This document shows positions 35,128 through 46,600 of a stretch of 64,000 bases of DNA, in pieces. The stretch spans positions 7,941,001 through 8,005,000 of the forward strand of contig NC_065425.1 in assembly GCF_024362695.1 (NCBI RefSeq). The letters are read 5' to 3'. Within the stretch, counting starts at the first letter, position 1. Each line of letters starts with the position of its first letter. This stretch comes from Pectinophora gossypiella. Lineage: Eukaryota; Arthropoda; Insecta; Lepidoptera; Gelechiidae. Both the position numbers and the translations under genes were made by a program. The notes beneath the pieces were generated by a model, which was given only the letters and a program-made list of their open reading frames with translations, was not told the origin of the DNA and did not search any database.

Positions 35128-35600
35128 GCGTGACTTATTGTTGATTTGCCGCGAATGCCATTAGACCACTTGTTGTGAGTGCATATACATCGATATCGAA
35201 TTCGCCTTGTAAAAAGCAGGCAAATATCTGAGGATCATACAGCCTTGACTTTAGTATTTAATTTATTTTTTTCTTCTGGCTTCCGCGACTAGCTTAGTAT
35301 TTAATGAGAAGACCTGACAATACAAGACAAAACAAAAGAATATAACAAAATGTCATATAAAAAAGAATAATATACCAATGAGATCGCTCCAAGGAGCCCG
35401 TCATCAACACTCTCCACCGGACAAATGGGGTGCGCTGAGGGCTCTCTCTGGTGCAAAATTTAAGATAACAGGACTGAGGGTACCCAGTTGGACGCGAATC
35501 TTGCATCAAGGCGTCGTGTGAGAGGATTATATTTGAAAGATTTGGGCCGATAGCCATAAGCGCTGAATAAGGGGAATCGTGGAGAACAATGGGATTCTGT
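35128..35600 (-). mobile_element. LINE-J 3' fragment, interrupted
   Basis: GCGTGACTTATTGTTGATTT at the left; the sequence resumes at about 35415 (CCGGACAAATGGGGTGCGCT) and runs to about 35600. About 250 bases of unrelated sequence (35166-35412) interrupt it. Confidence 0.65.
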
Positions 35601-35611
35601 TTGTAAAATCA

Positions 35612-35722
35612 ATCAGGCACAGGCCTCCCTTCACTCAACCAGCGGCGGGGGTATGGAGCATACTCCACCACGCTGCTACCCTGCGGGTTGGTGGACGTGT
35701 TTCTACGGCCAATAACCGGGAT
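35612..35722 (-). mobile_element. SINE-B 3' fragment
   Basis: Reverse SINE-B tail: GGCACAGGCCTCCCTTCACT, GTATGGAGCATACTCCACCA, then TGCGGGTTGGTGGACGTG. Confidence 0.65.
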
Positions 35723-36856
35723 TCACAAAACCTTAAACATAAGAGTTAGTTGAACACTATTTTATTTTTAAAATATATATTATGACAAAAACATAGCCTA
35801 TGAAGTTTAAGAATAAAAACAACTTTTCACTTTCTTCAACGACCTTCAATCCTTTTGTTTGCATCTAAAACAAACTCGTAGGTTATCACTACACAGATCG
35901 ATTAATTGTTTTTTTACACTATAAAAAAATGTGAAGGGAATCGAGTCGAGTCATTGCGAGTCAGTGATTTTATTGACAACCACAATTAAACGCAATGGCA
36001 GTGTAGGCACACGTCTCCTGCCCTTTGAATTAAAAAGTAAAATAGATTTAAAAATTAGAATAAGTGTCAACAACAAGTTTAAATTTGGAACAAACGCGGC
36101 GCGTGCTTGACTTTCAAAATGTTTGACACATTCAGAGCTCAGTTTAAGTTAAATTGGCGCCAATATTTAGCAGCTTCTTTGGGTAAGCTTTTTTTATACT
36201 TACAAATATTCACGCCCGTAACCCTGTCGGGGAAGGCAGAACATCACCATTAGAAGATAAATAGAAAAAAATTAAAGACTCCAGTCCTAATATGAATATT
36301 AATTATTTTTAACTTAGGAAAAAAATATAAAAATATATCATTTTCAATGGTGGATGACATATTAAAAATATCATCAATAGGGGCGTGAGACTGAAGGTTG
36401 GACATTATCATCATAATTAGTTATCTTCTGATTGACTTGTTATTCTGCTCACCCCTTAAGGATTCATAACCGTGATTATAAATATTTAATTATTAATATA
36501 TTGCAGTCAATTAATATCAACACAACAGCTACATTTAATTATTGTAACTACATAATATAACTTAATAATTAATGATTTCCTAGAACAAGACTTGGTCACG
36601 ATCGCTATGGAGGTATAAATATTTATAAGCCTTTATCTGAACAATCACCACAATAAAATAACGAACAAGATCGATTGAATAATTCTAAGTATTAATTATA
36701 ATTTGCTACAGCTTCTTGGATAATAAGAGAAGTGTCTGCAGGAATCGGGGCCTCGCTCTGGACACAAATACCTACGTGGTATACCGGAAGCGTTGCGGGT
36801 TGCATTATGTGCATCAAGCTTTACTATTCTGTTACCTACTAAAAATGTAACAGCTA
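35723..36856. other. AT-rich non-coding DNA
   Basis: Only a 20-base M2-like end (GTCTGCAGGAATCGGGGCC, about 36735) was recognised. The first coding exon of the transporter could lie here or further left, but no candidate was visible. Confidence 0.3.
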
Positions 36857-37250
36857 TTATAACAACCATCCCGCTCAGGGACGGTACAGAAAAGTACCGG
36901 CGTCCGAAGGACGTAATATATGACCCCGACGACCCGATTATCTAGCCATAGAGGCTGCCAATCAGCTCGTGACACCAAACACTTCAGAACCCCGATACCG
37001 ACCCCGCCGGCGTGGTCGATGATTTCCCTCATTCAGCGCTTATCGCTATCGACTGACTAGGGTCGATTAATTCTTTCAAATATTCTTCTTCTTAGACGAC
37101 GCCTGAGCCGAGGTTCGCGCCCAACTGGGCACCCTCAGGCCTGTTGTCTTGAACGTTGTACCGGGTGAGAGCCTTCAGCGCTCCCCATTTGTCCGGCCAA
37201 GTAGTTAATGCCATCTGCGGCAAATCTACAATAAGTCACGTCAAAAAAAA
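36857..37250 (+). mobile_element. LINE-J 3' fragment, about 390 bases
   Basis: Matches the LINE-J ORF2 end from CCGCTCAGGGACGGTACAG onward, the full 3' UTR and an A13 tail. The insertion point lies only 226 bases before transporter exon 37477-37629. Confidence 0.85.
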
Positions 37251-37476
37251 AAAAATCACCGAGCTTTCTATTAGACCGACGTGATAGGTGGTGAGCCGTA
37301 TCGCCGTCTATAATGGTTGATCTAACAGTCTAAGTGAAGAAAACTGCAATTGAGATAAAAATTAATAACTCGTTGGTGCAAGTCTGGTACTGAAATCCGA
37401 ACCAGCACTCCAAGCAAAAAAATAATAATTGTAAATAATTTAATAAAAAAGCTCATTATTACCTTATCTCTTCCAG

Positions 37477-37629
37477 CGAGCTATGGCAGTCTGTGCACGG
37501 GTATGTCGATGGGTTGGACGTCACCGGTACTGCCTACCCTGCAGGGGCCCAACTCGCCGCTGCCTGAGAAGCCCACCTTGCAGGAGGAGTCGTGGATTGG
37601 CTCGCTCCTGGTGCTTGGTGGATTACTTG
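37477..37629 (+). CDS. Tret1-like: Tret1-like, exon encoding helix 1 end and start of helix 2
   Basis: Acceptor CTCTTCCAG and donor CTTG then GTAACA (phase 1). Reads SYGSLCTGMSMGWTSP, then EESWIGSLLVLGG, the conserved signature at the N-terminal end of Tret1-type porters. The upstream partner exon was not found. The next exon is 8 kb away because a full LINE-J sits in the intron. Confidence 0.85.
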
Positions 37630-40600
37630 GTAACACTTGGTTACAAGCTGCTTGAACACATTTTCCACTTTTATTCGACTTCTCTCGTATGGATTGTGAG
37701 ATCAATGACCTCATCAACCCTGATGTCAGGATTATAGGGGGTGGCTGACCCTTGGGCTCACGATCCGGAGGTCCTGGGTTCGATTCCCAGTGGGGAATTA
37801 TCTGATACGGTAAGGATTGCAGGTAGGTCAGCTGCCCAAAACCAACACACAATGCGCCACATTTGGATGTTTTCACAACTCTGCGTCGAGCGGCCGTCCC
37901 GAACGGTCGTTTGTTCAGAGGTCCCGAGCTGCGCCCCGCAGCTCCCCGCGCTGCGCCCCGCAGCCCCCCGCCGCGCGCCCCGCGCCCCGTGCCGCCATTG
38001 TCTGCCGGCTACCTGCTGGCGTGACCCTGCCGCCATACATTGAGCCAACAATAGTTCTTCTCAGAACTTGCTGGCTTATCTAAGTTTCAAGGTTAAAATA
38101 ACGACTGTTATTTTACAGTTGCATCGATCTTAATTTAAAACCACAGTTTCGTGGTCCTCAGTGGATACCTTGCGGTGTTAACTAAGCTGAGTGGGACGTG
38201 GCCCTGGGGCGTCCGCTTGCCTCACTTTGAGGCAGGCATATTACCCGGACGGGGCTAGAACCACCGGCCTTGGGGTCTACCCTAGTCGACTCTAGCTGTC
38301 ACCCGGGGTAGAGTGACCAATCTCTACCCCTTATTCTTTTCTCTTCGTGTTTCGGGGTGTAAAAACCCTCCGCACTTAGAGCATAGGAACCCTCTTGCAC
38401 AATAAGATCGGCAAAGGGATACCAGCTTAGGGCACACCATAAGCACACATCCTCTTTGTTAACCCCAACCAAAGAGGCAAAACTCACTCTCACACACCCT
38501 CGAGCAATCCCACTCGAGTTGCGAAAGTTAGCGAGCGATCGCCTCAGAGTTTCTTGCGCCGCTTATTCTCTGAGGAACGCTTTTGCGAAGCGGTAGTAAT
38601 TATTCTATAGCAGATTGGCCGTCCCTTAAAAATGGCCGACAGCTCCGAGCTGTGGGCCGAAATCGGTAAACTCATTTTGACGCATATCCTAGCAGATAAA
38701 AGCAGCGCGCTTTACGCTGAGATATGCCGTTTAGTACCGCAAGTTGCGGCGTTAACTTTGCCTTCCGCGCCCCGAGTTGATAGCCCTCGTGCCGACCGCG
38801 CTTCGTCACCCAGTCTCCCCGCGACCCCCTGCCCCACCGCGTCCTTCGCGTCGTTTCCCGGCCCAGCCCGCCCCACCGCGTCTCTTGCTTTGTCCCAATC
38901 GCGCGCGTCATCTCCTTCCCCTGCTTCCCTCCTCGCCGGTGACGATGAGGTATCGTGCGATGTTCGTATGGACGTTGCCGAGTCCGATTCGTCGTCGGAG
39001 TGTGTGGAGTCGTCCTCTTCGGAGGACATATTCACGCTCGTGGAGGGCCGTAAGGGAAAACGAGCCCGCCGTCACCGTGAATCTGAGCCTGCTAAGGTTC
39101 AGAAAACGTCCTCGGGAACGTCGATCCCCTCTTCCATCCCCGAGGTCCGTAAGGTCCCTTCCAGCCCTTCTAAGGCTGTCACTGAAGTACAAAAAGGTCC
39201 CACCCCTCCGCCCTTGTACATGAGGGACAAAAATAGGTGGAATGAAGTCTCCCTTCGGGCGAAAGAGGAGAACATCGTAATCACCAGCGCCCGCACGACC
39301 CAAGATGGGATCAAAATCCAGGTCCCGTCATCTTCTGAGCATAGAAAGCTCACTTCGATTCTGAAAGGTAGAGGAATACAATTCCATACCTACGCCCTCC
39401 CGGAGGAACGTATCCTCCGTATTATTCTAAAGGGAATCCCTAAGGAGTGGGAAACCACTCTTGTTAAGGAGGACCTTATTAAAAACGGTTTTCCGGCTCT
39501 CGAGGTGCACCGTATGCACCGCGGTCGTGGCCAAGTCCCGTACGACATGGTCACCGTTATATTAGAAAGGACGGATGAGGGCAAGAAGATCTTCAACCTG
39601 AAGACTTGTTGCGGTCTATCTGGCCTTAAAGTTGAAACTCCCCATAAGGGAGGCCCCCCAACGCAATGTCATAGATGCCAACTTTACGGGCATTCTAGTA
39701 GGCATTGTCATGCCAAGCCTAGGTGCGTAAAGTGCCTAGGTGATCACGCTACCTCGGATTGCCTTAGAGGCAAAAACGAGGTGGAACCCCCTAGCTGTGT
39801 GCTGTGTGGTCAGCAAGGTCATCCTGCGAACTATCGCGGATGCACCAAGGCTCCACGCACCCACCATAAGGTAGCTCAACGAAGGGCAGCCCGCGCTGCA
39901 GCTTCCCAACCCGGTCCCACTAAGGCCCATATGACCCCTTCCTCGCACTCTACTCGCGATTTCCCGGCTCTGCCACTCACGCAAACCAAACTCGCGCCAC
40001 AGCGTCCATCCGCATGGATTCGTCCCCCGGCAATTGTCCGACCCACAAATCCGCTCCGCGCCCAACCTAGTAGCAACTTAGGTATTCCTGCAGCCACTCT
40101 TGCGCCTCATCCGGTTCCTGCGATGGCCCCTCAGGCCTCTGCGTTTCCTGTCAACCAGTTTAGGGAATTTAGTATTCTCTTTAAGTCGGCCCTTAGTCAA
40201 CTTGACAGTTTATTAGACTCCCTGTCCCAATTTAAAGCCTAATAATGGATTGTACGAATAAAAGTAGAGTCAAACCGCGTTCCCTTACAATAGGTTTTTT
40301 CAATGCTGATGGCATCTTAGGTCAACGTGCAGAGATTCACGAGTTTGTAAAACATCATCAGGTAGATATTTTATTAGTGCAGGAATCTTTCCTCAAACCC
40401 TCTAATCGCGACCCCAAGATGGCGAATTATAATTTAGTGCGAAACGACAGGATCTTTGCGCCCAAAGGGGGCACTCTCATTTATTATAGAAAGTCACTTC
40501 ACTGTATACCTATAGACCCGCCTGCCCTCACTGACATTGAGGCTTCGATCTGTCGAGTGGGCATGACAGGACATCAGCCAATCACACTAGTGTCGGCTTA

Positions 40601-43600
40601 TCTATCTCCTAATAACTCTAAGAGGTTACTTAGAAGTGACCTCGAAGCCCTCTTTAATCTCAGTAATTCAGTCATAATTGCTGGCGATCTTAACGCTAAA
40701 CATCTTTCTTGGAGTTGCTTAACAACAAACACAAGAGGCAGGGTATTAGAAACTCTAGCCGAGCCCCTCTATTATGATATAATAACACCATTGCAGCCCA
40801 CGAGATATCCCCCTGACTTGAATCACAGACCAGAAATACTCGACTTGGCGCTTCTAAAGAACATAAACTTACGTTTATGTTCTATAGAAGTACTACACGA
40901 GTTACAATCCGACCACCGACCTGTTATATTAAAACTAGGCTCCCGTTTAGACGCCCCTGATAATCCAGCAACCCCTAAGACAGTACTGGACTGGGAGAAG
41001 GTGGCCGAAGGCCTCCAGTCTTCTAGTTCAGTATACTTAGATAGTATCCCAGTAGAAATAGCCTCCTTAGAGGAGGCCTCGACAGCTATTAACTCCCTCA
41101 CGGATCACGTGAGGTCGGTTTTGAATGAAAGTTCAAAACAGGTTCCGGAGATGGAAGACCATCGCTGGAAACTGCCTACCGATATCCGTGATCTGCTAAC
41201 GGAGAAAAACGCAGCCACCCGCGCATATGATTCCAATCGCACCGAGGAATGTCGCCGTCATTTGCGTCTCTTGCAGCATACTGTAAGAAAACGTATTAAT
41301 GACATGCGACAGAATCGGTGGGATAATCTTTTGAGCGGCATTGAGCCCCACCACCAGGCCATCTGGCAGCTGTCTAGGTCTCTTCAAAAGGATACGGTTG
41401 TTCCTACTCCTCCTCTCAATAGGCCTAACCAACCCCCCGCTTTTGACGATGACGAAAAAGCCGAATGCCTTGCCGACAGTCTCGAAGCCCAATGTTCGCC
41501 CAGTACTCTCCCTATCGATCGTAGGCACCTCTCGACGGTGAACTCTGAAGTTCAGCGTAGGGCTTCTGTACCTCCCACCGATCCTCCTCTTCCACAGGTT
41601 ACTGAGGAAGAGGTACTAGGTATCATCAAAAGATTTCATACCCGAAAAGCCCCTGGCTCAGACGGTATCACGAATCGTGTCCTTAAAAACTTCGGTGCTC
41701 CCCTCATCTGCTTACTAACGGCAATATTCAACGTCGCCATGAGCAACTGCGTCTTTCCACAGCAGTGGAAAGAAGCAATTGTAATTGGTATACCAAAGCC
41801 TGGGAAACCTAAAAACGAACCTTCCAGTTACCGCCCTATAAGTCTCCTCAATACCATGGGGAAGATTTATGAGCGGCTCATATTTGCTAGATTACGGGAC
41901 TACGCCGAATCCAATAGTCTTATTCCACCAGAGCAGTTTGGTTTTAGAACCAAACACTCCTGCGTTCAACAAGTGCACCGTATTGTTGAACATATCTCCA
42001 GTAGATTAAACTTAAAAAAACCTGTCGCTACGGGAGCGCTCTTCTTCGATGTGGCGAAAGCGTTCGACAAAGTCTGGCACAACGGCTTGATCTACAAGCT
42101 TTATTCACTGGGAGTGCCAGACCGTCTCGTGCACATCATACGAGACTTCCTCTCAAATCGAACCTTTCGCTACCGCGTGGAAGGGACGCTCTCGTCACCG
42201 CACCCGATACATGCCGGAGTCCCACAAGGCTCCGTCCTCTCCCCTTTACTATTTTCATTGTATACTAGTGACATTCCCAAATCCCCTAATACCGAATTAG
42301 CTTTATTTGCGGATGATACAGCCATCTATTCTTCGTGCCGTGGTCGAGTTATGATGACCGGAATCCTCCAACGCGCGGCCAATGCCTTAGGCAAGTGGTT
42401 TCGCAAATGGAGAATCGAGGTAAACCCGGAGAAAAGTGCAGCGGTGTACTTTTCAAAGGGCTATTATAACACGCCACGGTCACGCCGTCAACTTAAAATC
42501 ATTAAGATGTTTGGCAAGCCGATCCCTTGGGAGGAGCAAGTCAAATATCTCGGCGTAGTCTTAGATAGACGTCTTACTTTCAAGGCCCATATCAAACGTG
42601 TGCGCGATCGCGCCGCGTTTGTAATGGGCCGTCTTCACTGTCTTCTTAACAAGCGAAGTAGATTGTCCCTTAGGAATAAGGTGAAAATCTACACGACTTG
42701 CATCCGTCCGATCATGACCTATGCAGGGGTAGTTTTCGCTCATGCGAGTCCCTCTCAAATCCACCGTCTACAGGTAATACAAAATCGTTTCATGCGGAAA
42801 GCCACGGGAGCTCCGTGGTTCCTTCGCAATGAAAATCTGCACATTGACCTAGGTCTGCCAACCATTGCCCAATGGCTCAAATTAGCTTCCAAACGTTTTT
42901 TCGATTCTGCTCCGCACCACCCAAATCCCCTGGTAGTTGCGGCTTCCGAATACATCCCGCTTAGGGACGGTACTGAAAAGTATCGGTGTCCGAAGGACGT
43001 AATGTACGATCCCGACGACCCGATTACTCTAGCCATAGAGGCAGCCAATCAGCTCGCGACACCAAACACTTCAGGACCCCGATACCGACCCCGCCGGCGT
43101 GGTCGACGTTTTCCCTCATTCAGCGCTTATCGCTATCGACCCACTAGGGTCGATTAATTCTTTCAAATATTTTTCCTCTCAGACGACGCCCTGAGCCGAG
43201 GTTCGCGCCCAACTGGGCACCCTCAGGCCTGTTGTCTTAAACGTTGTACCGGGTGAGAGCCTTCAGCGCTCCCCATTTGTCCGGCCAAGTAGTTAATGCC
43301 ATCTGCGGCAAATCTACAATAAGTCACGTCAAAAAAAAAAAAAAAAAAAAAAAAAAATTCTCCATACTACTTTTTTAGGGAAAAATAGGGCAGTGGTTTC
43401 CCTCTTGCCTTCCGCCCAAATGTTTTCACATGACAAGCAGAAATGTGTTGTTCTTTTTTTGCACAGTTTTAAACATAATTTTAATGTCTTTTTTCTTTTA
43501 CTGAATCCTAAGTAAGTGTCTTGAAATCTGTTGAAATTATTCAAATTAAGGTTCTAATCGACGGAGTAATATGAGAATAAGTTCTATGAGAATCAGGACA

Positions 43601-46600
43601 GACAAACAAATATTTTTAAAATTGTGTCTTGCCTTAAAGGGCACTCGAGATGTTTTTATATATTTTTTTTGTGGAGATGTTTTTACGCAGATACTACTTA
43701 CGTTAAACAAAATACGCACAGGAAACACGGCTTAAAACATCGAAAACATTTTACGACAACCGTCCACCAACAAAAAAAACCGCCAACATTAGTCGCAGTG
43801 AGACAAAAAGTAAATTCTTACCCTTTTTTACATCCGATTCAATCAATTTAATTCTGTTCAAGGTTGTGACTTTGATTACATTACTATAGCCAAGTAATTA
43901 TAGTTGTTAGTGGCAGATCTATAGATCGTATAATGATATGCAAATGCTGTTTGACGTCTGCAGTGACTTATCTTGTGGAGTTATAACTGGCTTGACAACA
44001 ATGCTATAGTCCGGCAATCTCGTGCGCGACCCTCCTGCGGGGCGACAGACGGTGGCGGGGACGGGGTAGCTAAGATGTCAGCGGGTAGCAGGTGGTGTAG
44101 CGGGGAAGGGAAACGCGTGCATCTGCGCGTCAAGTACGGCAGTCTCGGCCGCGCAGCCGAAGCGGCAACACGTGCTTGATAATCTGTACTACTTTGAGGG
44201 CGACGCACACGAGATTAATATCTGAGGATGAGTGAGGCGATCTCAAGACAACTTAAGGAGGTTGTACATAAATAATTAATGAGCAAAACACGGAGAAATC
44301 AAAGAGAAGTGACGAAGAATATCAAACGGAGAGTGAAAATGAAAGCGATATGGAAATTGATTTATAATAAAACAATCTATTAATATTTTAGTTTTCCTAA
44401 TAATTGGTCGTCAAGCATAATAATAAAAATAAAATAAAATAGTTCTATCTTTTTATTCACTCCGACATATATTACGTCACAAGTAAGTACAACTTATTGC
44501 AAGATTTATCCTGGCACACTTCTCTACGTGTGCAGCCGTGTTCTAGAATGTCAAGATGATGACGCGCTACCCCGTCCCCGCCACCGTCTGTCGCCCCGCA
44601 GGAGGGTCGCGCACGAGATTGCCGGACTATAGGCACTTCCTTAAATGATTATAATAATTATGATGACTGCTTGGTTAACACTATATCGTTACCTTATAAT
44701 GTATACCACTTCTTCTTCTTATAGTGTGGGTTGTGAGGTGGAATACCAACCCCATCAACCCTGGTGTCAGGGTTATTACTGAGCCGCCAAAGGCCCCTGA
44801 CATGGCTCATAATGTATACCACTTAAGCGCCATTTTGAAAAATCACATTCGGATGTGATGATCTTTAGGTAAAAATGACCGAAAACAGTCCCCGTGTACC
44901 AGTGGTTTGAGCGTTGGGCTCACGATCCGGAGGCCCCGGGTTCGAATCCCGGTGGGGACATATCACAAAAATCACTTTGTGATCCCTAGTTTGGTTAAGA
45001 CTTAAGGCTGATAAAGTACTCAATAAAGTATTTTATCTATCTATCTATCTGATCACCTGATTGTCCGAAAGAAAGATGATCCGTGCTTCGGAAGGCACGT
45101 TAAGCCGTTGGTCCCGGTTACTACTTACTGATGTAAGTATGTAGTCGTTACATGAGCCATGTCAGGGGCCTTTGGCGGCTCAGTAATAACCCTGACACCA
45201 GGGTTGATGAGGTTGATATTCCACCTCACAACGCACACGATAAGAAGAAGAACAAAATCTCGATTTCTATTAATTTAACTTCAGATAATATTTTAAATTT
45301 GTCAGAAAATAAACTTAAAGCTCATGTGAAGCTTTATTTAAAAAAGCTTATTATAAAGATTAATGACTTCCTAAATTATAAAAATGTCTGGTATTTAATG
45401 TGTTCCTCTAGTTATTAAATAACTTGTAATGTATACCCTCATTGGTTTTTAAAAGATGTGTTGCTGTTGCAGTTTCTTGCCATTTCTTCTCCTCAGCCAT
45501 AACACCTTGCGAAATGACGTAAATTCAAAAATGTTACATTGACCTTCAACAAGTTTATAATTCATGATAATTACGTTGAATAAATGATTCTGATTTCTAT
45601 CTGATACATCGTTTTCAGGCCCCCTAATAACAGTCCCTCTATCCCGCCACATCGGCCGTCGCTGGATCATAATGATGTCCAACATCCCCCTGCTGCTGGG
45701 CTGGCTGCTGGCCGGGGTGGCGAGTGACCTGCCCACCCTGTACGCGGCCAGGGTCATGTGGGGCTGCGCTACCGGCATGCAGTTCGCTATGGTGCCGCTC
45801 TATATTGGAGAAATCGCTGAGGTGAGATTTGAACGGTTCATAGACCACAAACTCCGTCCTGCCCGATCCTTTGCTTTTATTCCCAGTCGCCACCGTATGG
45901 ATTGCCCCCAGGTGGCAATCGGGAAGACCCCGCCGGCGTGGTCGACGACTTCCCTCAGTCAGCGCTTATCGCTATCGACCCCCTAGGGTCGATTAATTCT
46001 TTCAAATATTTTTGACGACGCCCTGAGCCGAGGTTCGCGCCCAACTGGGCACCCTCAGGCCTGTTGTCTTCAAACGTTGTACCGGGTGAGAGCCTTCAGC
46101 TCTCCCCATTTGTCTGGCCAAGTAGTTAATGCCACCTGCGGCAAATCTACAATAAGTCACGTCAAAAAAAAAGGCAATCGGGAATAAAATTTGCACTAAT
46201 TCTCAGTTGCCACCTGGCAGTTTATTAGTATGCTAATAAAACCACATTGGAAATACCTGACCGTCAACAAGACCTAGAGCGATGAGGTGAGGTGGGGTTG
46301 GCGATCCACGCAATGTACAGCGACTTGGATGGGGGGCAATAGGTTCCCAGTCACCGCCAGGTGGCAACTGGGAATTGGTGCAAATTTTATTCCCGATTGC
46401 CACCTGGGGGCAATCCGTACGATGGCGACTGAGAATAGAGGATCCTTTGCGGCCGATGCGTCACGAGTGCGGCAATCGAGATATGTAGTCTCTCCTTCAC
46501 CACTGAGCGTGTGATAATAATTTATGGAAAAAAAAAAACGAAAATCATTGGTTTAGGCGCTGCTGGGATTCAAAACCTGCGACCTCACAGTCAAGCGTTC

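Larger units (their letters stand above)
38145..43357 (+). mobile_element. LINE-J, full-length Jockey-type retrotransposon
   Basis: A non-LTR retrotransposon in the first visible transporter intron, in the same orientation as the gene. It has a 5' leader (start only approximate), ORF1, ORF2, a 170-base 3' UTR and 27 A residues at 43331-43357. Both ORFs are open throughout, which suggests recent insertion. The 3' UTR matches the truncated copies at 2228, 20985, 24178, 32690, 35128, 36857, 45926, 53334 and 57131. No target duplication was found for this copy, so the 5' boundary is uncertain. Confidence 0.85.

Noticed and set aside
37741..38083. overlapping ORFs rich in Pro, Ala and Arg
   Set aside because: They arise from a C-rich tract next to SINE scraps inside a transporter intron; there is no splice context or family motif.
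38672..39353. several long overlapping ORFs on both strands
   Set aside because: Shadows of LINE-J ORF1 in GC-rich sequence; only the 38632-40242 frame carries zinc knuckles and joins to ORF2.
38030..43380. a target duplication for the full-length LINE-J
   Set aside because: The sequence after the A tail (TTCTCCATACTAC) was searched for upstream to about 36,000 by eye and no match was found, so none is claimed.
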